Part shown: positions 46,924 to 55,657 of the stretch, one piece after another
How the letters are laid out: each line of letters starts with the position of its first letter
Position numbering within the stretch: position 1 is the stretch's first letter
DNA from: Roseovarius sp. THAF27
Lineage (GTDB): Bacteria > Pseudomonadota > Alphaproteobacteria > Rhodobacterales > Rhodobacteraceae
NCBI RefSeq assembly: GCF_009363655.1
Contig: NZ_CP045393.1
Span: 2,356,001-2,420,000, forward strand
Direction of reading: 5' to 3'
Length of the DNA stretch: 64,000 nucleotides
Notes under the pieces: generated by a model
The model's database searches: none
The model's input: only the letters and a program-made list of their open reading frames with translations
Told to the model about the DNA's origin: nothing
Made by a program: the position numbers and the translations under genes

Positions 46924-47169
46924 CATTCGAAGTCGGATCAACACGGTATCGGCCCAAGCAATATGGAATACTTTCATTCCTACAACGCCGAGCCCGTCAA
47001 GCGGCTGGAAGACGACATTACGCGTCTGTTTTCGCAAGAGGACCCGCTCACATGAAGATGCAGCAATGACACGCCATGACATTGCCCAGCTCACCCTGTG
47101 AAACCCTGACACCAAAGCCAATCCAGTTCGGCGCTCGGCTTCTCCGTCACAGCTTGCAAAAGACCAGTA
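46924..47169. other. 246-bp intergenic region
   Basis: There is no convincing gene. A 30-codon ORF (46963-47055, MEYFHSYNAEP) exists, but nothing supports it. No terminator hairpin is evident for either flanking gene. Confidence 0.4.
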
Positions 47170-48240
47170 TCACTCTCCGAAGACCTCTGCGGCGGGCTGC
47201 ACGCCCCCCGGATTGGCGGCACGATACCCCGGCAGGGTCTTGATCGCGCTCGTGAACTCCCGGCTCTGCATGGCGGCGATGACCCGCTTCATGGCTTCCG
47301 ACGCCAGCAGCGCCTCGCGACAGACGAACACGTAGTCCTCTGTCACCAAGGGCAGAAATTCCAGGTTGAACCGACGCGCGGCGGCCTCCACGCCAAAGCT
47401 CGCATCGGCCATGCCGCTCGCGACATAGGCGGCGACGGCGGCATGTGTGAACTCGAAGGACGGATGCCCGCCGCCAATGTCATCCGGCGTCATGCCGACT
47501 TGCGCAAGGATCTGCTTGAAAAGATGCGCCGTCCCCGAGACCGGATCGCGCGCGACAAACCGGATGTCGGGGGTCTTCAGGTCCTCGACGCCCCGGATCC
47601 CCAGCGGATTGCCGGCCCCCAGCATCAAGCCCATTTCGCGGGTCACAAAGCTGATGACGCTGTAGCGCTCTCCCGTCAGGAAGTCCCGGTTCGCCTCGAT
47701 CGCCTGCCGACGCAGCGGCCCCTGCGGCAGATGCAGTCCGGCAAGGTCGCATTCGCCTCGCTTCAGTGCCATCAGCGAGGTTTCGTTGCTGACGTAGCGC
47801 AGGTTGAAGACCATGTCGCCCTGGCTGTCGAGAATGCGCTGCAACTGTTCCACGGCGAAGCCGTGGCTGGCATGGGCACGGATCTCCGTGGTGGCCTGCG
47901 GCAGAAACTCTGCCAGTTCCGCCTCCAGCTCGTGCACCAGGTTGGCGAGCTGCGGCATCAGCCGGGCTTGCAACCGCTGTCCCGCCCAGACCAGCCGTTC
48001 GCCGAACGGCGTCAGGTTGGTGCCCTTGCCGCGTTTGCGCTCCACCAGCGGCGTCTCGAAGAAGTCCGACCATTTCTCGATCAGGTTCCACGCGTGCCGA
48101 TATGAAATCTGCGCCTGCTCGGCCGCGCGAGTGATCTTGCCGGTCGCGCGGATCTCGTTGAGAAAATCCAGCATGACCATCATCGGCGGCTCGTCTTCGG
48201 ACTTGCGAAACCGCCAGACAGGGACAATCTCGATCTGCAT
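47170..48240 (-). CDS. ModE-like HTH regulator with a periplasmic-binding-type domain
   Basis: This 356-residue protein combines an N-terminal ModE/LysR-like winged helix (about residues 20-75; TRAAEQAQISYRHAWNLIEK, then RGKGTNLTPFGERL) with a C-terminal PBP-like domain (from about residue 110). In that domain LRYVSNETSLMALKRGECDLAG and a GTAHLF segment suggest small-molecule or oxyanion sensing. It is divergent from an aldehyde dehydrogenase. The spacer holds three TATGCA-N6-TGCATA-like sites. I chose the ATG at 48238-48240. Confidence 0.85.
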   Translation of the reverse strand: MQIEIVPVWRFRKSEDEPPMMVMLDFLNEIRATGKITRAAEQAQISYRHAWNLIEKWSDFFETPLVERKRGKGTNLTPFGERLVWAGQRLQARLMPQLANLVHELEAELAEFLPQATTEIRAHASHGFAVEQLQRILDSQGDMVFNLRYVSNETSLMALKRGECDLAGLHLPQGPLRRQAIEANRDFLTGERYSVISFVTREMGLMLGAGNPLGIRGVEDLKTPDIRFVARDPVSGTAHLFKQILAQVGMTPDDIGGGHPSFEFTHAAVAAYVASGMADASFGVEAAARRFNLEFLPLVTEDYVFVCREALLASEAMKRVIAAMQSREFTSAIKTLPGYRAANPGGVQPAAEVFGE

Positions 48241-48254
48241 ACGAGTCTCCTTAA

Positions 48255-48272
48255 TATGCATTGCCGTGCATA
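48255..48272. promoter_or_regulatory. Predicted operator 1 (perfect)
   Basis: TATGCA-TTGCCG-TGCATA is a perfect inverted repeat with a 6-bp spacer, 15 bp from the regulator start. The architecture equals the ModE site (TATATA-N6-TATATA), with GC changes in each half. It suggests autoregulation. Confidence 0.65.
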
Positions 48273-48296
48273 ACTTTGAACGGTCATTTCGACCTA

Positions 48297-48314
48297 TATG
48301 CAGTAAATATCATA
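48297..48314. promoter_or_regulatory. Predicted operator 2 (imperfect)
   Basis: TATGCA-GTAAAT-ATCATA matches the operator-1 pattern with two changes in the right half. It starts 42 bp from operator 1, four helical turns. Confidence 0.45.
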
Positions 48315-48382
48315 TTTTTCAAAAACAAAAGGCCATTAAGTTGAAATCATGCGGCTTCGAATGCGAGAGGCCGAAGATGAAA

Positions 48383-48400
48383 TATGAAATAATATGCATA
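48383..48400. promoter_or_regulatory. Predicted operator 3, next to the aldehyde dehydrogenase start
   Basis: TATGAA-ATAATA-TGCATA matches the pattern with one change in the left half. It is 86 bp from operator 2 (about eight turns) and abuts the AAGGAG ribosome site of the gene at 48414, so binding here would block it. Confidence 0.5.
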
Positions 48401-48413
48401 AGGAGAAGACGCC

Positions 48414-49868
48414 ATGCCCTATGATATCTCGACCACCCGTGCAGACCTGATCATTCATGGTGAACGGGTGCCCGCGCGCTCCGGTCGCAGCTTTGAAACA
48501 GTCAATCCGGCCACCGAGCAACCGCTCGCACAGGTCGCCGAGGCGGGCGTGGAGGATGTGAACGACGCGGTCGCCTCCGCCCGAAAGGCGCTGACCGGCG
48601 ACTGGGGCCGGATGCGCGCCGCCGATCGCGGCCAGATCCTGCTGCGCTTCGCCGACCTCATCCGCCGCGACCAGGACGAACTGATCGAACTGGAAAGCCT
48701 CGATTCCGGCAAGCCGGTCTCGACCATCCGGCGGCAGGACATGCCGGCGGTGCTGGACACGCTGACCTACTACGCGGGCTTCGCCGACAAGATCAACGGA
48801 CAGGTCATTCCCGCCCGGCAGGACGCACTGACCTACACCGTGCGCGAGCCGGTCGGCGTGGTCGGGGCCATCGTGCCCTGGAACTTCCCGATGATGATCG
48901 GCATGTGGAAGATCGCCCCGGCCCTAGCCTGTGGCTGCACCGTGGTCCTGAAACCGGCGGAACTCACACCGCTGACCGCGCTGAAACTGGGCGAACTTGC
49001 GCTCGAGGCTGGCCTTCCCGCCGGCGTGCTCAACGTCGTGCCGGGCTTCGGCGCCATCGCCGGGCAGGCACTGGTCGATCACCCGGACGTGGACAAGGTG
49101 ACCTTCACCGGCTCTCCGGGGGTCGGCCGGCAGATCCTGCAAGGCTCCGCGGGCAACCTCAAGCGCGTCACTCTGGAACTCGGCGGCAAATCGGCAAACG
49201 TCATCTTCCCCGATGCCGACATTGAAACCGCGGCCAAGGCCGCCGCGTCCGGTATTTTCTTCAACAGCGGGCAGGTCTGCTCGGCCGGCTCCCGGATCGT
49301 CGTCCACAACTCGATCCGCGAGGAGGTCGTGGAACGGCTCGTGGCGCGGGCCGAGAAGATCCGAACCGGCGATCCGTCCGATGGCGGCACGCAGATGGGG
49401 CCGGTCGTTTCCGAGAAACAGATGGACCGGATTCTCGACTATATCCGTATCGGCGAAGAAGAGGGCGCACGGCTCGTGACAGGCGGCGCCCGCGCCATGG
49501 AGCGCGGGTATTTTGTCGCCCCGACGGTGTTCGACGATGTCCGCCCCGAGATGCGCATCTCGCAGGAGGAGATTTTCGGCCCTGTCGCCTCGGTGATCGG
49601 CTTCGAGGACGAGGACGAGGCGCTCGCCATCGCCAACGGCACCAGCTTCAGTCTCGCGGCGGGCATCTGGACCAACGACATGCGCCGGATGCACCGTTTC
49701 CTGCGCGACCTGAAGGCAGGCACCGTCTGGGCCAACACCTTCGGGCCGACCGACGTGCGGTTGCCCTGGGGCGGCACTCGGGATTCCGGCTTTGGCCGCG
49801 AGCATGGCGAGATCGCACTGGAAAACTTCACCGAACCGAAATCGATCTGGATCGCGCATGGTGCATGA
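48414..49868 (+). CDS. Aldehyde dehydrogenase family protein
   Basis: This 484-residue NAD(P)-dependent aldehyde dehydrogenase has the general-base segment VTLELGGKSANV (Glu near residue 246) and the catalytic Cys in FFNSGQVCSAG (about residue 286). VGAIVPWNFP is the N-terminal motif near residue 145. It resembles betaine-aldehyde/gamma-aminobutyraldehyde-type enzymes, but the substrate is not fixed. It is divergent from, and probably controlled by, the ModE-like regulator. An AAGGAG site precedes the ATG at 48414. Confidence 0.92.
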   Translation: MPYDISTTRADLIIHGERVPARSGRSFETVNPATEQPLAQVAEAGVEDVNDAVASARKALTGDWGRMRAADRGQILLRFADLIRRDQDELIELESLDSGKPVSTIRRQDMPAVLDTLTYYAGFADKINGQVIPARQDALTYTVREPVGVVGAIVPWNFPMMIGMWKIAPALACGCTVVLKPAELTPLTALKLGELALEAGLPAGVLNVVPGFGAIAGQALVDHPDVDKVTFTGSPGVGRQILQGSAGNLKRVTLELGGKSANVIFPDADIETAAKAAASGIFFNSGQVCSAGSRIVVHNSIREEVVERLVARAEKIRTGDPSDGGTQMGPVVSEKQMDRILDYIRIGEEEGARLVTGGARAMERGYFVAPTVFDDVRPEMRISQEEIFGPVASVIGFEDEDEALAIANGTSFSLAAGIWTNDMRRMHRFLRDLKAGTVWANTFGPTDVRLPWGGTRDSGFGREHGEIALENFTEPKSIWIAHGA

Positions 49869-49938
49869 TGCCTGATCCCGTCATCGCGGGGCCGTGTCGT
49901 CCTCCCATCCTCCCGGTCGGCATGACCCCGCAAGCGCA

Positions 49939-49965
49939 ACGGCCCGCCCCCTCCCGGCGGGCCGT
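49939..49965 (+). terminator. Terminator-like hairpin after aldehyde dehydrogenase
   Basis: ACGGCCCGCC (49939-49948) and GGCGGGCCGT (49956-49965) form a perfect 10-bp stem with loop CCCTCCC, followed by TCTGCTGT. The stem is strong but the T tail is weak. Confidence 0.55.
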
Positions 49966-49997
49966 TCTGCTGTCGCCCCGTCAGTCCGGCCGTTCCT

Positions 49998-50123
49998 TCA
50001 TCGGACTGCGCGAACCTGCTCGAGGATCGGGGCGATCACGTCGAAATCGCGCTCCTCGCGGATGAGCACCCAGGCGGGAACTGATGTCAGCAATGCCCGA
50101 CAAAGCCCGTCGGCCTCTGTCAT
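49998..50123 (-). CDS. Possible small ORF after nirV, 41 residues
   Basis: The minus strand from 50123 reads MTEADGLCRALLTSVPAWVL, then an IREERDFDVIAPILEQVRA block. It has a regular amphipathic pattern and lies 19 bp after the nirV stop. I do not recognise it. It may be a small nir-operon protein or chance. Confidence 0.3.
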   Translation of the reverse strand: MTEADGLCRALLTSVPAWVLIREERDFDVIAPILEQVRAVR

Positions 50124-50142
50124 CGGCCAGCCTGCATGGATC

Positions 50143-50916
50143 TCAGCTGCCCCGATGAGGCGTCCCGATCTCCGTGTCGCTGACCAGGCGCATCCCCAGA
50201 TGGGCCGGCGGCGATCCCACGGCGCATCCGCCGCGGGCCGGGTCGCGGATAAGGTAGGACATCGCGGTGACATGTTCGCCGCCGACGTAGAACGCAGGAC
50301 AGCGTGATGGATCGGCGTCGCCCGATGCGCCCGAGAAACATTCCTGCGTCCACTCCCATACGCTTCCGTCAAGATCGGCAACACCCTCGGGAGAGGTCGA
50401 AAAACTCCCCCGCGGCTTCAGCGCACGCGGCGCCAAGCCTTCGACCAAGTAGGTCGAGGCCCATGTGAGCGAAGGATCGGTGAAGATCGGATCGGCTTCA
50501 TCCGGCAGAACGGATGCCGCCATCTCGGTCCACTCGCCTGCGGTGGGCAGTCGGAAAGTCACGCCTGTCGCGTTATTGATCCACTCAAGATATTCACCGA
50601 CATCGACATAGCTCAGGCCCGTCGCGGGCGTCAGCCTGGCGTCCTGGTCCGGCCGGACCCGCAGATGCAGGGCGCAGGCGCCCTGATCGTGGCAAATGTT
50701 CCATTCGGCCACGCTGACCTCGTACTTCTGGACGTAGAGCTTTGCTCCGGTAGACAGCGTGACGGGGGTTGCCGCCATTTCCGGCAGCAGCGCCGGATCG
50801 TATCCGGCACCGCGCCGGGTCAGCGCGGTGCCGAAAAGAACCGCCGCGATGATCAGCAGCGCAACCAGAAGAAGGGACACCTTCAGGCCGGGCTTGCATG
50901 TCATCGCGGCGGTCAT
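50143..50916 (-). CDS. nirV: NirV-like formylglycine-generating-enzyme family protein
   Basis: This 257-residue protein has an N-terminal membrane anchor (LLLVALLIIAAVLFGTAL, about residues 13-30) and a SUMF1/FGE fold: VQKYEVSVAEW, then FRLPTAGEWTEMA, DLDGSVWEWTQECF and ARGGCAVGSPPAHLGMRL. NirV is a nirK-linked protein known from Rhodobacter sphaeroides, of uncertain function. It is 17 bp downstream of nirK on the same strand. I chose the ATG at 50914-50916. Confidence 0.85.
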   Translation of the reverse strand: MTAAMTCKPGLKVSLLLVALLIIAAVLFGTALTRRGAGYDPALLPEMAATPVTLSTGAKLYVQKYEVSVAEWNICHDQGACALHLRVRPDQDARLTPATGLSYVDVGEYLEWINNATGVTFRLPTAGEWTEMAASVLPDEADPIFTDPSLTWASTYLVEGLAPRALKPRGSFSTSPEGVADLDGSVWEWTQECFSGASGDADPSRCPAFYVGGEHVTAMSYLIRDPARGGCAVGSPPAHLGMRLVSDTEIGTPHRGS

Positions 50917-50933
50917 GTTCCCGCTCCTTTCGC

Positions 50934-52151
50934 TCAGCTTTCGAACGGTCGCGGCTCCACGACCTGTTCCATCAGGGTGTTGTCCCACGCCCCCTCGACG
51001 ACGAAGTGCGCGGTCCCGCCCAGCATGGCGCCGATGATCAGGTTGTGGTTCACGTAGGCATAGACGCCCGGCTGCTCGAACGTGTACATCGCCGCCGCCG
51101 CACTGCCGCCACGGACGAACCACGTCTCCATGCCCGTGAGCGGCGGATCGGTGAACGAGCTTTCCCAGACATAGTTGCCATGCCCGCCGATCAGGTGCGG
51201 ACGGCTGTCCACGTTGCACGAGTTGTGCACCATCAGGACCGTCTCCCCGACCTTCGCCTTCAGCGCGTGTTCGCCGGTCAGCGCACCGACCGCGCCGTTG
51301 AACACCTGGTGCGTGGGCACGAGCGTGCGCATCGCCTCGAGGCTGTCGGCATAGTCATCCCCGGCGGCGTCATAGCTCTTGTAATCGCCGTTCTCGTCCA
51401 TCGGTAGGTAATAATCCTGCTCGCCGATATAGGCGATGCTGTCATAGCGCAGCGGATTGCCCTGCCCATCCTTCAGCCCGTCTCGCGGCAGCACCATGAT
51501 GGCGCCGTTCATGCCATGCGCGACGTGATACGGGATCATCGCGCCACCCGGGGCGCAGTGATAGGTAAAGCATCCCGGTTTGGTCGCCTTCCAGCGCAGC
51601 ACGCATTCCTCGCCGGGATAGACATGGGTCAGGCCACCGCCGCCCAGCGCACCCGTGGAGGCGTGGAAGTCGATATTGTGCTCCATCATCGAATCCGCGG
51701 GGTTGCGCAGGGTCAATTCGACCATGTCGCCCTCGTGGCAGATGATCAGCGGGCCGGGCACCGAGCCGTTATAGGTCAAGGCCCAGACGCTGGCCCCGGT
51801 GTCTTCGTCGACAACCATCAGGCGCTCTTCGGTGACCATGGTGATCTCGATGATCTTGGGTCCGCCGGTGGCGACCTGTTCGTGTTCCGGCGCGAAAGGC
51901 GGCGCCACAAGCTCCTGCTTGACGCGGGTATAGCCTGACAGGTCGGCCGGTTTCGCGGTGCTGGCAGACGCACCGTCTGCGGCCGCCTTGTGAAGGTTGC
52001 GCGATACCGCATCGGCCTTCAACGGTTGCTGCGGGCGGCGGGCCGCCATTGCGCTGGCGCCGGTCATGGCGGCGGCGCCGGCCAGGATCGATCCGCGCAG
52101 CACGTTGCGGCGACTGGTTTTTGTCAGGCCTGGGTTGATGAACTTGGTCAT
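50934..52151 (-). CDS. nirK: Copper-containing nitrite reductase
   Basis: NirK reduces nitrite to NO in the periplasm. The 405-residue protein starts with a Tat signal (TSRRNVLRG, about residues 11-19). It has two cupredoxin domains, with [17 protein letters not shown] supplying type-2 copper ligands and [21 protein letters not shown] holding the type-1 copper ligands. An AGGAGG ribosome site precedes the ATG at 52149-52151. It is the second gene of the pseudoazurin-nirK-nirV operon. Confidence 0.96.
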   Translation of the reverse strand: MTKFINPGLTKTSRRNVLRGSILAGAAAMTGASAMAARRPQQPLKADAVSRNLHKAAADGASASTAKPADLSGYTRVKQELVAPPFAPEHEQVATGGPKIIEITMVTEERLMVVDEDTGASVWALTYNGSVPGPLIICHEGDMVELTLRNPADSMMEHNIDFHASTGALGGGGLTHVYPGEECVLRWKATKPGCFTYHCAPGGAMIPYHVAHGMNGAIMVLPRDGLKDGQGNPLRYDSIAYIGEQDYYLPMDENGDYKSYDAAGDDYADSLEAMRTLVPTHQVFNGAVGALTGEHALKAKVGETVLMVHNSCNVDSRPHLIGGHGNYVWESSFTDPPLTGMETWFVRGGSAAAAMYTFEQPGVYAYVNHNLIIGAMLGGTAHFVVEGAWDNTLMEQVVEPRPFES

Positions 52152-52203
52152 TCTATCCTCCTGGGAAATGGGTGCGGCGGACAACCCCGCGCGCACCGCT
52201 GCA

Positions 52204-52635
52204 TCACATGTTGCTCAGTTGCTCTTCGAAACGGGCCTTGGCCTTCTTCGGCACGCGCCCCTCAAGGAAGCCCTCGGGCGCCTCGACATCGCCAACGGCG
52301 ATGGTCATCACCATGCCCATGGCGTAGTGCGGCTTGCAGATCACGGCATAGACACCCTCGGTGTCCAACGTGACCTCGATCTCCTCGTTGATCTTGCCCT
52401 TGAAGCCCTCGGCGCCGTCCGGGATCATGTCCTTCGCGGTCTCGGCGTTGTGGCCCTTGTCGGCGGCGACGAACTTGATCGTGTCGCCGGGCGCGGCCTG
52501 CACGAAGGCCGGCTCGAAAACCATGCGCTCGCCATCCGCGCCCTTGTTCAGCATCTTGACTTCGAACGTTTCGGCGAAGGCAGCGCCCCCCATCAGGGCC
52601 GCGAGTGCCAGGCCGGTTGCCAGTGTGCGGATCAT
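52204..52635 (-). CDS. Pseudoazurin
   Basis: This 143-residue periplasmic blue-copper protein has a Sec signal peptide ([17 protein letters not shown]). The copper site includes the His in [13 protein letters not shown] and the CKPHYAMGM loop (Cys, His, Met) near the C-terminus. Pseudoazurin donates electrons to NirK, and the gene is 52 bp upstream of nirK in the same operon. I chose the ATG at 52633-52635; the open frame upstream overlaps the divergent regulator. Confidence 0.93.
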   Translation of the reverse strand: MIRTLATGLALAALMGGAAFAETFEVKMLNKGADGERMVFEPAFVQAAPGDTIKFVAADKGHNAETAKDMIPDGAEGFKGKINEEIEVTLDTEGVYAVICKPHYAMGMVMTIAVGDVEAPEGFLEGRVPKKAKARFEEQLSNM

Positions 52636-52701
52636 CGGTCTCTTCCTTTCGGATCTCTGTTTCGGTTGACTGAAACATACCGCGTCCCCGCCGAGCGCTT
52701 T

Positions 52702-52715
52702 TTGCTCTGGCACAA
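52702..52715. promoter_or_regulatory. NnrR/Dnr-type site upstream of pseudoazurin-nirK
   Basis: TTGCT-CTGG-CACAA matches the NnrR-type consensus TTGYG-N4-CRCAA with one change. It lies 67 bp from the pseudoazurin start and 68 bp from the regulator start. The bases CTGGCACAAACTTC are shared with the site at 53768. Confidence 0.6.
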
Positions 52716-52782
52716 ACTTCTGCGCGTTGACGTGGAAAATGCGTGTTGGTCCGACGCCCCGGAATGTGGCAGAACCCCGGGC

Positions 52783-53499
52783 ATGGAGCCTTCCCCTTCG
52801 CGCAAGACACTGCCGCGACTCGACGAGAGCCTGCTGACGCACCTGCCGCCGTTCTCGCGACTCGAGAAACGGCAGATCCGTACGGTCCTGGATCAGGCAT
52901 CGTCACGGCGCTACGACGAGGGCGTGGCGATCTTTCAGGAAGGGCACCCTGCGGAGCGTTTCTTCATGCTGCTCGACGGTTATGTCCGGGTCGTGCGCAT
53001 CACGCCCACCGGCGAACAGGTCACCGCCCTGCACATCCCGCCGGGCCAACTGATCGGCATCGCCAGCGCCATCGGACGCGATACCTATCCGGCGACGGCG
53101 ATGACCGCGTCGGAATCGCTTGCGCTCAGTTGGCCGATGCACCTGTGGGACAGCTTCGTCGCGGACTACGACGGCTTTGCCACCGAAACCTACAAGACAC
53201 TGGGCCAGCGGCTCGGCGAAGTTCAGAACAAGATCGTGGAAATGGCCACCCAGCAGGTCGAACAGCGGGTCGCCAACGCGCTGCTGCGTCTGGTCAACCA
53301 GACGGGCCGCAAGGTGGAAAACGGGATCGAGATCGATTTCCCGATCACGCGACAGGACCTGTCCGAACTGACCGCGACCACCCTGCACACCGTCAGCCGC
53401 CTGCTCAGCGGCTGGGAAAAGCAGGGATTGGTCGAAAGCCGCCGCAAGCGCATTGTCGTGCGCGATCCGCATGCGCTGGTGGTTCTCAGCCAGAAATAA
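52783..53499 (+). CDS. Crp/Fnr-family regulator, NnrR/Dnr type
   Basis: This 238-residue regulator has an N-terminal cyclic-nucleotide-binding fold (FQEGHPAERFFMLLDGYVRVV, about residues 51-71) and a C-terminal HTH (ITRQDLSELTATTLHTVSRLL, about residues 190-210). It contains no cysteine, so it cannot hold the FNR 4Fe-4S cluster; NO sensing through heme, as in Dnr/NnrR, is the likely mode. It lies between nirK and nor, both preceded by matching sites. The ATG at 52783 is preferred over distant in-frame starts. Confidence 0.9.
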   Translation: MEPSPSRKTLPRLDESLLTHLPPFSRLEKRQIRTVLDQASSRRYDEGVAIFQEGHPAERFFMLLDGYVRVVRITPTGEQVTALHIPPGQLIGIASAIGRDTYPATAMTASESLALSWPMHLWDSFVADYDGFATETYKTLGQRLGEVQNKIVEMATQQVEQRVANALLRLVNQTGRKVENGIEIDFPITRQDLSELTATTLHTVSRLLSGWEKQGLVESRRKRIVVRDPHALVVLSQK

Positions 53500-53505
53500 C
53501 CGCGG

Positions 53506-53718
53506 TCAACTCCGCTCTGCCGCCTGCCTGAGTTCCGCCAGGAAGTCCTCCTCGTCCAGGTGATACTCGGCACAGGCGTCGGTCACGGTGTGAAACGGGC
53601 TGACAAGGCACCCGACGCACAGCATCCCGTGTCGCACGAAGACCGGGATCGTCTGCGGCCACGCCGTCATCAGGTCGGCCAAGGGCAGATCGGGGTCGTC
53701 CAGGCGGGCGCGGGCCAT
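53506..53718 (-). CDS. DUF1858 domain protein
   Basis: This is a 70-residue protein of the DUF1858 family (ScdA/RIC-like N-terminal domain). It has LPLADLMTAWPQTIPVFVRHGM followed by a C-x2-C pair in LCVGCLVSP, and an acidic C-terminus. The family is often linked to nitrosative-stress repair and denitrification; the exact role is unknown. It lies on the minus strand between the regulator and norC. I chose the ATG at 53716-53718. Confidence 0.85.
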   Translation of the reverse strand: MARARLDDPDLPLADLMTAWPQTIPVFVRHGMLCVGCLVSPFHTVTDACAEYHLDEEDFLAELRQAAERS

Positions 53719-53767
53719 GGGCTTTCTCCTTTCCCCTCTCAGCCTACCCGGCCAATCGCGCCGAACT

Positions 53768-53781
53768 TTGCGCTGGCACAA
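53768..53781. promoter_or_regulatory. NnrR/Dnr-type site upstream of norC
   Basis: TTGCG-CTGG-CACAA fits the NnrR-type consensus TTGYG-N4-CRCAA exactly. It is 59 bp before the norC start and also 50 bp from the DUF1858 start. Confidence 0.75.
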
Positions 53782-53839
53782 ACTTCGGCCCCGGAGGCGC
53801 GGCTACGAATGGGCATCCCGCTTTCAAGGAGGCCCGAAC

Positions 53840-54292
53840 ATGGCTGAAATTCTCACGAAATCCCGGGCGCGAAACATCTTCTATGGGGGCTCGATCTTTT
53901 TCGTCGCGGTCTTCGTGGCGATGACCGTCCACTCGCACCGCTATGTGGTGCAGACCTCGACCGCCGGAATGCCTCTCACCCAAGAGGTGCGCCACGGCAA
54001 ACATGTGTGGGAGGAGCATTCCTGCATCAACTGTCACAGCCTGCACGGCGAAGGGGCCTATTTCGCACCCGAGCTTGGCAACGTCATGACCCGCTGGGGC
54101 GTGCTGGACAGTCCCGACGACGCCTTCGAGATGCTCAAGGGCTGGATCGAAAGCCAACCCAGCGGCATCGAAGGACGCCGCCAGATGCCACGCTACGAAC
54201 TGACCGACGAGGACCTTCGCGGCCTGTCGGAATTCCTGCGCTGGACCGATCAGACAGACACCCAGGGCTGGCCGCCCAACGACGCCGGATAA
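53840..54292 (+). CDS. norC: Nitric oxide reductase cytochrome c subunit
   Basis: NorC passes electrons to NorB. The 150-residue protein has one N-terminal membrane helix (about residues 14-34) and a c-type heme motif CINCH (near residue 63), with a Met ligand region in GRRQMPRYELTDEDL. The ATG at 53840 has AGGAGG upstream. It starts the norCBQD operon and has an NnrR-type site 59 bp ahead. Confidence 0.95.
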   Translation: MAEILTKSRARNIFYGGSIFFVAVFVAMTVHSHRYVVQTSTAGMPLTQEVRHGKHVWEEHSCINCHSLHGEGAYFAPELGNVMTRWGVLDSPDDAFEMLKGWIESQPSGIEGRRQMPRYELTDEDLRGLSEFLRWTDQTDTQGWPPNDAG

Positions 54293-54304
54293 GGAGGCGA
54301 ACCC

Positions 54305-55654
54305 ATGAAATACGAATCTCAGAAAGTGGCGTACTGGTACATCCTCGCCTCGCTGGCCCTTTTCGGAATCCAGGTGGCGGGCGGGCTTTTGGCGGGCTGG
54401 ATCTACGTCTCGCCCAATTTCCTGTCCGAACTGCTGCCCTTCAACGTGATCCGGATGATCCACACCAACGCGCTGATCGTCTGGCTTCTGCTGGGCTTCT
54501 TCGGTGCGGCCTATTTCCTCGTGCCCGAAGAATCGGAACGCGAGATCTGGTCGCCGAAACTGGCCTATCTGCAACTCATCATCCTGCTCGTGGGCACGCT
54601 GGGTGCGGTGGGCTCCTACCTCGTCGGCATTCATGGCGGGCGCGAATTCCTCGAACAGCCCCTCTGGGTCAAGTTCGGCATTTTTGTCGCCGCGGTAATC
54701 TTCCTGGTGAACATCTCGATGACCGTGCTGTCCGGCAAGAGGACGGCCATCACCAACGTGCTGCTCATGGGTCTGTGGCTCCTGTCGCTTCTGTGGATCT
54801 TCGCCTTCATCAACCCCGACAACCTGAGCCTCGACAAGATGTACTGGTGGTTCGTCGTCCACCTCTGGGTCGAAGCGACCTGGGAACTGGTGATGGCCGC
54901 GATCCTGGCCTTCCTGCTGCTGAAACTGACCGGCGTTGACCGTGAGGTGGTGGAGAAATGGCTCTACGTCATCGTCGCCACCGCACTCTTCTCGGGCATC
55001 CTCGGCACCGGGCACCACTTCTACTGGATCGGCCTGCCCGGCTACTGGCAGTGGGTCGGCTCGATCTTCTCGACCTTCGAGGTGATCCCGTTCTTCCTGA
55101 TGATGTCGTTCGCCTTCGTCATGGTCTGGAAAGGCCGCAAGAACCACCCGAACAAGGCTGCCCTTCTGTGGTCGCTGGGGTCCTCCACCGTCGCGTTCTT
55201 CGGCGCGGGTGTCTGGGGCTTCCTGCACACGTTGCACGGGGTGAATTTCTACAGCCACGGCACGCAGATCACCGCGGCGCACGGCCACCTTGCGTTCTAC
55301 GGCGCCTACGTGGCCCTCAACCTGGCGTTCTTCAGCTATGCCATGCCGATGCTGCGCCAGCGCGAGCCCTACAACCAGGTGCTCAACATGGCCAGCTTCT
55401 GGCTGATGACCGGGGGGATGGCCTTCATGACCTTCGTGCTGACCTTCGCGGGCACCATCCAGACGCATATGCAGCGCGTCGTGGGCGACTATTACATGGA
55501 CGTGCAGGACAGCCTGTCGGTCTTCTACCTGATGCGCTTCGGCGCCGGGGCGGCCGTGGTGATCGGCGCGCTTCTCTTCATCTACTCGATGCTGGTCGTG
55601 CGCCGGAAAGAGGTCATCACCCCCGGCCCCGCCAACCCTGTTCCGGGAGAATGA
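54305..55654 (+). CDS. norB: Nitric oxide reductase large subunit
   Basis: NorB reduces 2 NO to N2O at a heme b3/non-heme iron site. The 449-residue protein has 12 membrane helices. The conserved ligands are visible in MIHTNALIVWLLL (first heme-ligand helix), HLWVEATWEL and GTGHHFYWIG, and in the last ligand block THMQRVVGDYY. It follows norC by 12 bp and precedes norQ by three. Confidence 0.96.
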   Translation: MKYESQKVAYWYILASLALFGIQVAGGLLAGWIYVSPNFLSELLPFNVIRMIHTNALIVWLLLGFFGAAYFLVPEESEREIWSPKLAYLQLIILLVGTLGAVGSYLVGIHGGREFLEQPLWVKFGIFVAAVIFLVNISMTVLSGKRTAITNVLLMGLWLLSLLWIFAFINPDNLSLDKMYWWFVVHLWVEATWELVMAAILAFLLLKLTGVDREVVEKWLYVIVATALFSGILGTGHHFYWIGLPGYWQWVGSIFSTFEVIPFFLMMSFAFVMVWKGRKNHPNKAALLWSLGSSTVAFFGAGVWGFLHTLHGVNFYSHGTQITAAHGHLAFYGAYVALNLAFFSYAMPMLRQREPYNQVLNMASFWLMTGGMAFMTFVLTFAGTIQTHMQRVVGDYYMDVQDSLSVFYLMRFGAGAAVVIGALLFIYSMLVVRRKEVITPGPANPVPGE

Positions 55655-55657
55655 GCG

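Noticed and set aside
46963..47055. 30-codon ORF MEYFHSYNAEP
   Set aside because: There is no ribosome site, no recognisable homology, and it is too short to support alone.
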